A stretch of 64,000 nucleotides of DNA from contig NZ_QQNH01000001.1 in NCBI RefSeq assembly GCF_003345525.1, positions 1 through 64,000 on the forward strand, in the 5' to 3' direction. Each line of letters opens with the position of its first letter. The first letter of the stretch is position 1. Positions 44,086 to 52,663 of the stretch are shown here, one piece after another. The position numbers and the translations under genes are program-made. Source of the stretch: Pelagibacterium lacus. GTDB taxonomy: Bacteria > Pseudomonadota > Alphaproteobacteria > Rhizobiales > Devosiaceae. The notes below the pieces were generated by a model that saw only the letters and a program-made list of their open reading frames with translations, was not told the DNA's origin and made no database searches.

Positions 44086-44143
44086 ACCCGGCCGGAACAC
44101 CAACCGCGTCACCCGCAATCCGAACCCATAAGGAATTTTACCA

Positions 44144-44782
44144 ATGAAACTGTATGTCTATGACCATTGCCCGTTCTGCGCCAAGGCGCGCATGATCTTC
44201 GGGCTCAAATCGCTGCCAGTCGAGCTGCAATTCGTTCTGGAAGACGATGTCGACACCCCGACCGGTCTGGTCGGCAAGAAGACGACGCCCATTCTGGAAA
44301 AGGCCGATCACAGTCATATGGCCGAGAGCATGGATATCGTGCGCTATGTGGATGGCTTGCACGGAACGCCTGTCGTCACTCCGGTGGAAGACAACAGCGC
44401 GATCAAGCTGTGGCACGACGCGGCGTGGCGGCCGATCCTCAAGCTGTCCATTCCCCGCCTAGCCCGTGCGGACCTGCCGGAGTTTGCAACGGAGACCGCG
44501 CGCGCCGCATTCGAGAGCCGCCAGACCAAGAATTTCGGCGCGTTCGAGGACTTGCTAGCCCAGAGCCCGGACCTGATCCGCGACATTGAAGGGCGATTGA
44601 CGGAGCTGGATGATGTGCTCGCCGGACGTGAGCATGTGGATGCCGACGACTTCGTGCTTTATCCGTCACTGCGGATGCTCAGCATCGTGAAGGGCGTTCA
44701 GTATCCGGCCAACGTCAAGCGCTATATTGAGCGCATGGAACAGGCCACCGGCGTGGGCCTGCATTTTGCTCAAGCAAGCTGA
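44144..44782 (+). CDS. grxB: Glutaredoxin 2
   Basis: The 212-residue protein has the thioredoxin-fold active site CPFC (residues 9-12), the GSH-binding 'KKTTPILEK' and 'AESMDIVRYVD', and a helical GST-like C-terminal domain ending with 'ERMEQATGV'. Grx2 reduces protein-glutathione disulfides in the cytosol with GSH. It is in line with the upstream SDR, suggesting a small LysR-controlled redox stress unit. Confidence 0.92.
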   Translation: MKLYVYDHCPFCAKARMIFGLKSLPVELQFVLEDDVDTPTGLVGKKTTPILEKADHSHMAESMDIVRYVDGLHGTPVVTPVEDNSAIKLWHDAAWRPILKLSIPRLARADLPEFATETARAAFESRQTKNFGAFEDLLAQSPDLIRDIEGRLTELDDVLAGREHVDADDFVLYPSLRMLSIVKGVQYPANVKRYIERMEQATGVGLHFAQAS

Positions 44783-44874
44783 AGGCAACCGAAGCGACCA
44801 GAAGCTCACTGAAAGCTGGAAGCCTCCGGCCGACACAGTTCCACGCCTCCGAGTAAACCCGGCAGGTCCCGACC

Positions 44875-45069
44875 TCAGGCCGACGCGGCGACCGAGTCGG
44901 CATATTTGACTTCGCGATGCTGGTCCTCCACCAATCCCTGCTTCCAGTAGCTGGAGATATACAACTGGTCTGGAGAGAGGCCGCGCTCGCCGCGCATCCC
45001 GCAGAGTGCCAATCCAACCAGCGCCATGCGCAACAGGGCGACCGGCATGGCGGCCCCGCTCACGGGCAT
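44875..45069 (-). CDS. Small membrane or lipoprotein-like ORF, translationally coupled
   Basis: A 64-codon frame starts at an ATG at 45069 inside the end of the SH3-protein gene (stop at 45060). It begins MPVSGAAMPVALLRMALVGLALCG, a short hydrophobic helix that may act as a signal sequence or anchor. A hydrophilic tail 'SPDQLYISSYWKQGLVEDQH' follows. The overlap suggests coupling, but the protein is not recognised and the frame could be fortuitous. Confidence 0.4.
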   Translation of the reverse strand: MPVSGAAMPVALLRMALVGLALCGMRGERGLSPDQLYISSYWKQGLVEDQHREVKYADSVAASA

Positions 45070-46061
45070 GTCGTCACCTGGCTGGCGCAAATGTCCCTGA
45101 TCCATCCGCGCGGCCTTTCATCGTCGCGGCGCCCCTCCACCTCGACCCACGAACCTTCGCAGGCATGGAGGGTGTCGAGCCTGAAATTGTCGGTGATGCT
45201 GCCCGATGTGCTCACGGTGAAGGCAATAGGGGCGTCGTCGGAGGGCCACGACAGGAGATGGGGCGATTGCAGCCAGACCCGGAGCATGTCGCCGGGCAGC
45301 CAACCTTCGCCGCTGAAGGTGGTTATCGGGTCGGTCGGCCAGCCACCATAGAGCTCGGTGATGACCTCGGAAATCTGCAACCAGCCATCGCGCGATCCGG
45401 TGATCGTCACCTGGGGGAAGTAGATCTCCTCGCCGTCGGTATAGGGACGCGGCACGGTGGAGAGCTCCGGATAATCCGGTCCGGGTCCGGCGCGCACGGC
45501 AAGATCGGCGGGTGCGCCCTTCATGACCCAGGCCGCAAGATCGCATTGCGTGGTCCCGGGCGTCGGGGCGGCAGCCGCCTTGCCGGTGCAGGTTTCGAGC
45601 AGCGCCGTGGCAGCCTCCCGCGCGCCGTCGAGCGGATAGTCCTCGGCCCCGTCCTCGACGAACACGCTCAACGTGCCGCGCGAGGTGAGGAGATCGGCAA
45701 GACGGGCATCGAGCACCGTCCGGCCTTCGAGGATGAAGCTGTCGTCCATCTCGATCCGCGCCCCGGTGGTGGCGATCGGCACGGATATGTCGCCGGCCTC
45801 GAGCAGAACCTCGACCTCGACGCCATCGACCGCCTCGATCGGCGCGAATACGAAGACGAAGGCAAGTTCGTCGCTGCCCTGCGCGCAGGAGAAGAACAGC
45901 GGCGCATAATCCGATTGCGGGATGCCGTAGAACAGGGACGCACCACCCTCGCCCTTCTGGCCGTGCCATCCAAGGTTCTCCTCGGCCGTGGCCATCGCCG
46001 GAAGGCAGCAGGACAGCGCGACGAGACGCAGCGCGACGTTCAGTCGTTTCCGGAACCCCAT
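45060..46061 (-). CDS. SH3-domain-containing exported protein
   Basis: The 333-residue protein has a signal peptide (about 1-26, ATA-E). An uncharacterised beta-rich region (about 30-165) is followed, after 'CDLAAWVMKGAPADLAVRAGPGPDYPEL', by a bacterial SH3-like domain (about 178-260) with 'GWLQISEVITELYGG'. A Cys-containing tail ends the protein. Periplasmic placement and a cell-wall ligand are inferred. The start has a GGAGGAAGGGG ribosome site. It follows the broken oxidoreductase gene on the same strand. Confidence 0.75.
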   Translation of the reverse strand: MGFRKRLNVALRLVALSCCLPAMATAEENLGWHGQKGEGGASLFYGIPQSDYAPLFFSCAQGSDELAFVFVFAPIEAVDGVEVEVLLEAGDISVPIATTGARIEMDDSFILEGRTVLDARLADLLTSRGTLSVFVEDGAEDYPLDGAREAATALLETCTGKAAAAPTPGTTQCDLAAWVMKGAPADLAVRAGPGPDYPELSTVPRPYTDGEEIYFPQVTITGSRDGWLQISEVITELYGGWPTDPITTFSGEGWLPGDMLRVWLQSPHLLSWPSDDAPIAFTVSTSGSITDNFRLDTLHACEGSWVEVEGRRDDERPRGWIRDICASQVTTCP

Positions 46062-46189
46062 TGCCGTTCCCCTTCCTCCAACGCCGCGCATGGTTGCCGC
46101 GCGCCACCATACTCCCGTTCTGCCATGCGGACAAAGTGCGGGCCGGCTGCGTCGAGCCGAACGGACGGTGACCCTGAGCGGCAGGCTGC

Positions 46190-47076
46190 TCAGCCAAAGA
46201 TCAGCGACTGATGGGCCACGGCTCCGGCGAGCGCCCCGTCGCCCACCGAGAGCGAGACCGATCCGGCCATGCGGGCCGCATCGCCGCAGGCGAAGACGCC
46301 GGGAATAGTGGTCTTTTTCATCTCGTCGGTGGCGATGAACTGCCCCATGGGACCGTGCGCGATCTCGCATCCCAGTTGCGTTGCGAGGGCACCGCCCGGG
46401 GCGGTTCGCGGCACGACGAACAATCCGGCCAGAGACACCGTCCCGCCGCCGGCCAGATGCACGTCGCATGGGCCGGTGACGGATTCGACCGTCGCCGTCT
46501 CCATCCTCACCTGGCGGGCGGCCAGTTGCGCCTCGTCCTCCGGGGTCAGTTCGAGCGCCCCGTTGAGAAAGAAGGTGGTCGGCCCCCAATCGGGCAGCAG
46601 CATGGCCTGATGCATCGAGATCGGCCCGACCCCGAGGACGCCGATAGGCCCCTCATCCAGCTCATAGCCGTGGCAATAGGGACAGTGGAAGACGCTTTGC
46701 CCCCAGCGCTCCGCGAGCCCCGGAATATCGGGCAGCGTGTCGGTGACCCCGCAGGCGAGGACCAGACGGCGGGCCGAGATTTCCGAGCCGTCGTCCAGCG
46801 TCACCGCAAAGCCATCGGCGCCGAGCCTGCGCGCCCGCTCGGCGCTTCCCTCGCGCCAGACGAGGTTGAAATAATAGCGAAGCTGCGCCTTGCCGCGTCC
46901 GGAAATATCGCCGGGCGCGACGCCATCCTGGGTGAGAAAGCCGTGCGAATGGCTGGCAAAGCGATTGCGGCGCTGGCCGGCATCGATCGCCGCGCCCGGG
47001 CCAATTGCAGCGCCGCGGCCATGCCGGCATAGCTGCCGCCGATGACCGCCACGTCATAATCCACTGTTTCGGTCAT
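46190..47076 (-). pseudogene. NAD(P)/FAD-dependent oxidoreductase (thioredoxin reductase-like), frameshifted
   Basis: The N-terminus 'VDYDVAVIGGSYAGMAAALQLARARR' is in one frame. From 'DAGQRRNRFASHSHGFLTQDG' onward the rest of the protein is in another. About ten bases of coding sequence expected between the first helix and the second beta strand of the FAD Rossmann fold are missing. The rest is intact, including 'FHCPYCHGYELDEG' with the redox-like C-x-x-C and the FAD-binding 'GVFACGDAARMAGS'. It is probably a disabled gene, unless the deletion is an assembly error. It lies 25 bases downstream of the ZigA gene. Confidence 0.8.
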
Positions 47077-47101
47077 GTCGTTTCCTGTGTTTTCAGGGGC
47101 C

Positions 47102-48313
47102 TCAGCCCCAAACGGGGAAGGGATCGGGCAGGCCGCGCCAGGTCTCGGGGGTGAAGCTGGCGGCCTCCACGAGGCAGGCATCGAGCTCGGCGCGGATCTT
47201 TTTCTCGTCCATGGGATCGGTGCCGATGAAGACGATTTCCTGGCGGCGGTCGCCCCATTCCACATCGAAATAGGGCGCCATGACGCGCCGCCATTCGGGA
47301 TGGGCCGGCCAGCGGCTTTCGGGGACCGCCGACCACCACGTGCCGCGCTTCTGGGTTCGGACCAGGGCGCCGGCCTGGCTCAGCTCGGCGGCCATGTCCG
47401 GGCGGGTGGCGAGCCAGAAAAAGCCTTTCGAACGCACGACGCCGGGCCAGGAGCGGTCGATGAAGGCCTTGAATTTTGCCGGATCGAAGGGGCGGCGCTG
47501 GCGATAGACGAAGGAGCGGATGCCGTATTCCTCGGTTTCGGGAATGTGGTCCCTAAAGCCGTTGAGCTCCTTGAACCAGAGCGGATGCTCCTCGGCCTTT
47601 TCGAAATCGAAGCGGCCGGTATCGAGCAGCTTGTCGAGCGGCACCTTGCCGAAATCGGTCTCGACGATCTCGGCGTCGGGGTTGAGCGCCTTGATGATCT
47701 TGCGCGCCAGGTCGAGATCATGGACCGGGGTATCGGAGACCTTGTTGAGCACGATCACATCGGCGAATTCGATCTGCTCGACCAGGAGATCGACCAGGGT
47801 GCGATCGTCCCCCTTCCCCGAAATCTCGCCGCGGTCGCGCAGGAAATCGTGGGAGGCATAGTCCTTGAGCAGATTGGCAGCGTCGACCACGGTGACCATG
47901 GTGTCGAGGCGGGAAACGTCGGAAAGGCTTTCGCCCTTCTCGTCGCGGAAATCGAAGGTCGCGGCGACCGGAAGCGGCTCGGCGATGCCGGTGCCCTCGA
48001 TCAGAAGATAGTCGAAACGGCCTTCCTCGGAGAGCCGCCGCACCTCGGTGAGAAGGTCGTCGCGCAGGGTGCAGCAGATGCAGCCATTGGTCATTTCGAC
48101 CAGTTGCTCCTCGGTGCGCGAGAGATTGGCGCCGCCTTCGCGCACCAGTTCGGCGTCGATATTGACCTCGCTCATATCGTTGACGATGACCGCCACCCGC
48201 CTGCCCTCGCGATTGTTGAGCACGTGGTTGAGCAGCGTGGTCTTGCCGGCGCCCAGAAAGCCGGAAAGGACCGTGACCGGAAGCCGGGTTTGCGGTTTGG
48301 GGGTGTCGAGCAT
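47102..48313 (-). CDS. COG0523/ZigA-family zinc-linked GTPase
   Basis: The 403-residue G3E-family GTPase has Walker A '[17 protein letters not shown]' (16-32), the metal motif C-I-C-C in '[13 protein letters not shown]', Walker B '[12 protein letters not shown]' and base-recognition 'VLNKVSD'. A CobW C-terminal domain starts about residue 235. ZigA-type members deliver zinc to client enzymes under zinc limitation. Its place directly after aztD fits that role. The zigA name is by similarity of context; metal specificity is not proven. Confidence 0.9.
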   Translation of the reverse strand: MLDTPKPQTRLPVTVLSGFLGAGKTTLLNHVLNNREGRRVAVIVNDMSEVNIDAELVREGGANLSRTEEQLVEMTNGCICCTLRDDLLTEVRRLSEEGRFDYLLIEGTGIAEPLPVAATFDFRDEKGESLSDVSRLDTMVTVVDAANLLKDYASHDFLRDRGEISGKGDDRTLVDLLVEQIEFADVIVLNKVSDTPVHDLDLARKIIKALNPDAEIVETDFGKVPLDKLLDTGRFDFEKAEEHPLWFKELNGFRDHIPETEEYGIRSFVYRQRRPFDPAKFKAFIDRSWPGVVRSKGFFWLATRPDMAAELSQAGALVRTQKRGTWWSAVPESRWPAHPEWRRVMAPYFDVEWGDRRQEIVFIGTDPMDEKKIRAELDACLVEAASFTPETWRGLPDPFPVWG

Positions 48314-48348
48314 GGATAAATCCGCTTCGTGGATAGGGTGTGAGGCAT

Positions 48349-48371
48349 GCGCCCGGCCAGTGGCCGGGCGC
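48349..48371 (-). other. Stem-loop between aztD and the ZigA gene
   Basis: Perfect 10-bp GC arms GCGCCCGGCC / GGCCGGGCGC flank a three-base loop, 29 bases after the aztD stop. There is no T-run. It may attenuate transcription or stabilise the aztABCD part of the message. Confidence 0.5.
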
Positions 48372-48399
48372 TGAAGGTCAGGACGGGAAGCCGGCGCGA

Positions 48400-49650
48400 T
48401 CAGTCGTGATCATGGCCTTCGTGATCATCGTGGTCGTGATCGTGGTCGCCATGCACGACGCCGGTGCCGCCCACGGCGACGATGTTGAAGGGCATGCCCT
48501 CGACGGCGATCTCGCCAGTCACTTCGAAGCGCGCCGCATCAACCAGATGCAGCTTGCCTTCGAGCGGATCGGTGACGACGATCGTGTCACCGGCCACGGC
48601 AACGCGCGGACGCGGATCGGCAAAGCTGCCACCGACCGAATAGGGGCCGGTGACCTGTACCGATTGGGCGATCTCGCCCGAGAGCACGTCGAGCTGATGC
48701 AGATGGCCGTCCTCGGTGAGGACATAGGCAAAGCGCGCCCGGACGTTATCGACCACGAAATGCACGCGGCGCGTGGGCAGATCGACCAGACGGAAGGCGT
48801 CATCCTCGGCCGGGTCGATGATAGCCACCGTGTCGGCATCGAAATTTCCGAGGAAGTATTGCAGGCCCCGGCCGCCGATCAGCGTCGAAACGCGGCCCTC
48901 GCCCAGCCCTTCGGTGAAGGTGAGCGGTTCGACCGAGGGCACGCCGCCGGTGGAGTGGACGACCAGAATGCCGTCGGCGCAGCCGCCGATGGCGACCAGA
49001 TTGCCCGAGGTGGCTTCGCCATGCAGGCCCGCGCAGGCGATGTCGTCGCCCACCGCATTGCCGTCGCGGTCGAGGATGCGCACGCCGACCGGCGCGCTGG
49101 AGGGGTCCTCGGGATTGGGAATCGAGACGATGTCATGGTTGGCGTAGGAGATGACGACGCCATGATGGGGCGCATCCGCCGCGAACTCGCGCAGATCGCC
49201 CGCCCCGGCCAGCGCATCGGTTTCGCTGAAGACGCGAGCCACGCCCTCGCCATCGAAGAAGGCGGCGAACCGGCCGGAATGCTCGACAAAATGCGACGGG
49301 CTCTGGCCCTCGGCGACAAAGCCGGTGAGCGCCGGCGCATCGACGTCGATATCGGCATGGTCGCCGTGATCGTCAAAGGCGATGCCGGTCGAGATGGCGG
49401 CGACGGCTCCGGCCGCGCCCTGCACGGCGAACACCGTCTCACCGCTGTCGCTGCGGTAAAGGCTGGCGGGGCTGCCGATGGCGAAGCTATCGATCACCGC
49501 GCCTTCGACCGCGTCGATGACGGTGACGATGGGCTGGCCGTGATCGGAGACGAACAGCCGCCAGGCGGTCACCTCCTCATCGGCGAGGGCGCCGCCGGCC
49601 AGTGACGCAATCAGCGTCAGGGCCGAGGTTCCAAGCAGCATTGATTTCAT
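48400..49650 (-). CDS. aztD: Zinc metallochaperone AztD
   Basis: The 416-residue protein has a signal peptide (about 1-23, GALA-D) and a seven-bladed beta-propeller-like body with repeated '[12 protein letters not shown]...FAIGSP' units. Several His/Asp clusters are visible ('[12 protein letters not shown]', 'DAPHHGVV'), and the C-terminal tail is very His/Asp-rich ([15 protein letters not shown]). In Paracoccus, AztD carries zinc in the periplasm and passes it to the binding protein AztC. Its position after aztC supports the same role. It may retain function even though aztC here is damaged. Confidence 0.9.
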   Translation of the reverse strand: MKSMLLGTSALTLIASLAGGALADEEVTAWRLFVSDHGQPIVTVIDAVEGAVIDSFAIGSPASLYRSDSGETVFAVQGAAGAVAAISTGIAFDDHGDHADIDVDAPALTGFVAEGQSPSHFVEHSGRFAAFFDGEGVARVFSETDALAGAGDLREFAADAPHHGVVISYANHDIVSIPNPEDPSSAPVGVRILDRDGNAVGDDIACAGLHGEATSGNLVAIGGCADGILVVHSTGGVPSVEPLTFTEGLGEGRVSTLIGGRGLQYFLGNFDADTVAIIDPAEDDAFRLVDLPTRRVHFVVDNVRARFAYVLTEDGHLHQLDVLSGEIAQSVQVTGPYSVGGSFADPRPRVAVAGDTIVVTDPLEGKLHLVDAARFEVTGEIAVEGMPFNIVAVGGTGVVHGDHDHDHDDHEGHDHD

Positions 49651-49701
49651 CGATTGATCTCCATGGGTTTGAGAATGGGGGCCGTGCCGCGCACGATCGG
49701 T

Positions 49702-50439
49702 TCAGTCGGCGGCGAGCGCCGTGCTGAGGGTGGAAAGGTTGTGCCGGATCAGCAGCACATAGGTCGGGGCCGGCCCGTCCAACCCCGACAGCGCATCCGA
49801 ATAGAGCGTACCGCCCAGCGCGAGGCCGGCCTCGGAGGCGATCTGCCCGACCAGGCGGGAATCGGCGATGTTCTCGGCGAACACCGCGCCGGCCTTGCGC
49901 GCGCGGATTTCGCGGATGAGGCTCGCGACATCGGCGGCGGCGGCTTCGGATTCGGTCGAGACGCCTTGTGGGGACAGGAAGCTGATGCCGTAGTCGCGCT
50001 CGAAATAGCGGAAGGCGTTATGGGCGACGACGACCACACGCCGGTCCTCGGGGATGGCGGCGATGGTTTCGTGGATTTCCGCATCGAGCGCGGTCAGTTC
50101 CGCGAGATAGCTTCGCGCGTTTTCCGCGTAGGTGGTACAACCCGCCGCATCGGCGGCGCAAAAGGCGGTGGCGATGTTCTCGACATACACCTTGGCGTTG
50201 GCGACCGACTGCCAGGCGTGGGGATCATGGGGCTCGGCGTGGAAGATCGCCTCATCGCCGATGAAGTGATAATGCCCGCCCGCCGGGTCCTCGAGGATAT
50301 CGGCGCCGGCGGTGAGTTCGACGATTTGCGCCTCGGTGCCGCTGGCCTCGACGAGGCGGTCTTCCTGCGCGAAGGCAACCTGAGAAGTAAATGTTATAAC
50401 ATAACAAATTAAGGCCTGCTGAATCCGGCATGTGGTCAT
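49702..50439 (-). CDS. aztC: Zinc ABC transporter substrate-binding protein AztC, N-terminally deleted
   Basis: From 'EDRLVEASGTEAQ' (residue 26) onward this is AztC. It has the zinc ligand His74 in 'HDPHAWQSVANA', His140 in 'VVAHNAFRYFERDYG' and Asp215 in 'TLYSDALS'. Normal AztC proteins are about 300 residues and begin with 'SILGDL...' and a 'DAHVY' segment giving the first zinc His; that whole part is absent. The 245-residue frame instead opens with 25 odd residues (MTTCRIQQALICYVITF...) whose codons 12-17 form a Zur-like palindrome. The result looks like a deletion fusion. Zinc binding is expected to be weakened or lost. Confidence 0.82.
   Translation of the reverse strand: MTTCRIQQALICYVITFTSQVAFAQEDRLVEASGTEAQIVELTAGADILEDPAGGHYHFIGDEAIFHAEPHDPHAWQSVANAKVYVENIATAFCAADAAGCTTYAENARSYLAELTALDAEIHETIAAIPEDRRVVVVAHNAFRYFERDYGISFLSPQGVSTESEAAAADVASLIREIRARKAGAVFAENIADSRLVGQIASEAGLALGGTLYSDALSGLDGPAPTYVLLIRHNLSTLSTALAAD
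50388..50411. promoter_or_regulatory. Zur-like palindrome inside the aztC reading frame
   Basis: The AT-rich near-palindrome ATGTTATAACATAACA (50391-50406) closely resembles the Zur-like box before aztA. It lies 33 to 48 bases downstream of the annotated aztC ATG. An operator normally sits before a start codon, so this element has probably been moved here by the rearrangement that truncated aztC. Confidence 0.65.
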
Positions 50440-50452
50440 GAAAAACTCCTGG

Positions 50453-51328
50453 CTAAGCGGTTCGGTGGGCGGTGCGCGGCAGGCGGGTGACGAGAACCCC
50501 ACGGGGCGCCACGAGAACCGACGCCACATAGGCGCAGCCGGCCGAGAGGATGACGGCCGGGCCCGAGGGCAGCGCGGCGTGGTAGGAGAGCAGCAGGCCC
50601 GAGATCGAGGACAGCGCGCCGATGACAATGGCGAGCAGGCACATGGTTTCGACGCGCTGGCTCCAGAAGCGGGCGGCAGCGGCGGGGAGGATCATCAGCC
50701 CGACCGAGAGCAGCGTGCCCAGCGCCTGAAAGCCGGCCACGAGGTTGATGACCACCAGCCCCAGAAAGACGAAATGCACCGGCGAACCCAGTTTGGAGAC
50801 CGAACGCAGGAACAGGGGGTCGAGGCATTCGGCGATCAGGGCGCGCTTGAAGACCAGCAGCGTGATCAGCGTCGTCGCGGTCACAAGGCCGATGAGGATG
50901 AGGGCATCGTCATTGAGGGCCAATACGGTGCCGAACAGCACGTGCATGAGATCGACGCTGGAGCCGCGAATGGACACCATGGCCACCCCGACCGCCAGGG
51001 AAATCAGATAGAAGGCGGCCATGGAGGCGTCCTCCTTCTGCACGGTGAGACGCGACACCGCCCCCGCCGCCAGCGCCACGACAATGCCGGCGACGAGCCC
51101 GCCAAGGGTCATGGGCACGATCTCGAGGCCATAGAGCAGGAACCCCGCCGCCGCGCCGGGCAGGATGGCGTAGGACATGGCATCGCCGGTGAGACTCATG
51201 CGGCGAAGCATCAGGAACACGCCGACCGGCGCGGCGCTGAGCGACAGCATCAGCGCGCCCAGAAGCGCGCGCCGCATGAAGGCGAATTCGACAAAAGGCA
51301 CGAGGAAGGCCGCTTCGATCCAGCCCAT
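50453..51328 (-). CDS. aztB: Zinc ABC transporter permease AztB
   Basis: The 291-residue inner-membrane protein has about eight helices and is an ABC-3-family metal permease (ZnuB/TroC-like). Motifs are 'MSLTGDAMSYAILPGAAAGFLL', 'GALSSISGLLLSYHAALPSGPAVIL' and 'LLSVGLMILPAAAARFWS'. The start MGWIEAAFL overlaps the aztA stop as TGATG, so the two are coupled. It is intact. Confidence 0.92.
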   Translation of the reverse strand: MGWIEAAFLVPFVEFAFMRRALLGALMLSLSAAPVGVFLMLRRMSLTGDAMSYAILPGAAAGFLLYGLEIVPMTLGGLVAGIVVALAAGAVSRLTVQKEDASMAAFYLISLAVGVAMVSIRGSSVDLMHVLFGTVLALNDDALILIGLVTATTLITLLVFKRALIAECLDPLFLRSVSKLGSPVHFVFLGLVVINLVAGFQALGTLLSVGLMILPAAAARFWSQRVETMCLLAIVIGALSSISGLLLSYHAALPSGPAVILSAGCAYVASVLVAPRGVLVTRLPRTAHRTA

Positions 51329-52101
51329 CACGCGGCTCCCGTGTGATTGCGCGCAGTACTGACGGCATTGTCCGGCGCGCACCAGGGCGCGTGCCGATCC
51401 CAGGCTTCGTGGTATTGACGGGCACGCAGCAGATTTTTGGCCGAGAGTGTCTTGCGCGCCTCGCCCCAGGCGACCGGCTGGCGCGCCAGCAGCAGAGCGG
51501 CGGGGAAGTGCTCGCGCACCAGATCGAGATCATGCACGACGACGAGGATGGTGCGGCCCTCGCCGTGCCAGCCCTTGATCAGCGCGATGAGATCGGCGAC
51601 CGTTCTGGCGTCGATGGCGTTGAAGGGCTCGTCGAGGAGGATCAGGTCGGCGTCCTGCACCAGCACCCGGGCGAACAGCGCCCGCTGCAATTGCCCGCCG
51701 GACAGCGTGTCGATGGGGCGCTTTTCGAACCCTTCCAGCCCCACGGCGGCAAGCGCTTTGGAGACGGTTTGGCGATCCTTAACCGTATGGCGCCCGAGAA
51801 GGCCCCGCTGCGGCCAGAGGCCGAGCGCGACCAGATCGCGCACCTGTGCGGGGAAAGACCGATCCAGTTCCGATTGCTGCGCCAGATAGGCGATACGGGT
51901 GCCCGGCGCGACGGCGCAGGCGCCGCCCATCGGCTTAAGCATGCCGACAATGCCCTTCATCAGCGTCGACTTGCCCGAGCCATTGCCGCCGACCACGGTG
52001 AGCAAAGCCCCCTTCTCCACCACCCCATCGAGGTGATGGATGGCCGGATGGCTGTCATAGCCCAGAGTCAGATCGGAAAAGGTGATACAAGCGTCGGCCA
52101 T
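51328..52101 (-). CDS. aztA: Zinc ABC transporter ATP-binding protein AztA
   Basis: The 257-residue ABC ATPase has Walker A 'GGNGSGKSTLMKGI' (about 38-51), signature 'LSGGQLQRALFARVL', Walker B 'LILLDEPFNAID' and the H-loop His in 'VVVHDLDLVREH'. It resembles ZnuC/TroB-like metal ATPases and pairs with AztB. It is the first gene of the azt operon, 31 bases downstream of a strong Zur-like box. It is intact. Confidence 0.93.
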   Translation of the reverse strand: MADACITFSDLTLGYDSHPAIHHLDGVVEKGALLTVVGGNGSGKSTLMKGIVGMLKPMGGACAVAPGTRIAYLAQQSELDRSFPAQVRDLVALGLWPQRGLLGRHTVKDRQTVSKALAAVGLEGFEKRPIDTLSGGQLQRALFARVLVQDADLILLDEPFNAIDARTVADLIALIKGWHGEGRTILVVVHDLDLVREHFPAALLLARQPVAWGEARKTLSAKNLLRARQYHEAWDRHAPWCAPDNAVSTARNHTGAA

Positions 52102-52131
52102 GACGGGGATTTGCGAGCCTTTGGGGGAAGC

Positions 52132-52161
52132 GAATTTGTCATGTTATTACATTACAAATTC
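52132..52161 (-). promoter_or_regulatory. Zur box of the azt operon
   Basis: The outer arms GAATTTGT and ACAAATTC are perfectly complementary, and the core ATGTTATTACATTACA (52141-52156) fits the alphaproteobacterial Zur pattern (RTAATRTTATNNYAT-like, from general knowledge). The box covers the promoter of aztA. It predicts repression when zinc is plentiful. Confidence 0.82.
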
Positions 52162-52231
52162 GCCGACGCAACCCCGGAAATGGCCCCGGCCGGAATGCCG
52201 CGGCAGGGGCAAGGCCGCATGATCGCTCTCG

Positions 52232-52663
52232 TCAGAGCGCGGCGACGAGCTGGATTTCGACCGGCGCGTTGCCGGGAAGCGTGGCGACGCCGACCGCGGC
52301 CCGCGCCCCGATGCCGGCCGGGCCGAGCTTTTCGGCGAGGAAACGCGAGGCGTAGTCGGCCAGAAGGGAATGGCCGGTGAAACCGGCCTCAGCGGCGATG
52401 TAGACCGTGAGGCTCACCACCGTTGCGATCGCCTCGCCCTCTGCCAAAAGGTTGCGGGCGGCGGCCAGCGCGTTGCTGGCGGCCAGTACAACCGCAGGCT
52501 CATAGGTTTCCAGCCCGACATCGCTGCGGACCGGCCCCTCGAACATCAGCACGCCGTCGCGGCGCGGAGTCATCCCCGAAGTGAAGATGAAATTGCCATG
52601 CCGCTTGGCCGCGACATAGGCGCCCTGCGGCACGGGCTGTCCGTGAGCGATCCCCGCCGTCAT
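52232..52663 (-). CDS. RidA family protein
   Basis: The 143-residue YjgF/RidA-fold protein has 'QGAYVAAKRHGNFIFTSGMTPRRDG' and a C-terminal 'RAAVGVATLPGNAPVEIQLVAAL'. RidA proteins hydrolyse reactive enamine/imine products of pyridoxal-phosphate enzymes. It starts inside the stop of the aminotransferase gene (ATGA), so it is made with it and likely deals with an imine formed in the same pathway. Confidence 0.88.
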   Translation of the reverse strand: MTAGIAHGQPVPQGAYVAAKRHGNFIFTSGMTPRRDGVLMFEGPVRSDVGLETYEPAVVLAASNALAAARNLLAEGEAIATVVSLTVYIAAEAGFTGHSLLADYASRFLAEKLGPAGIGARAAVGVATLPGNAPVEIQLVAAL

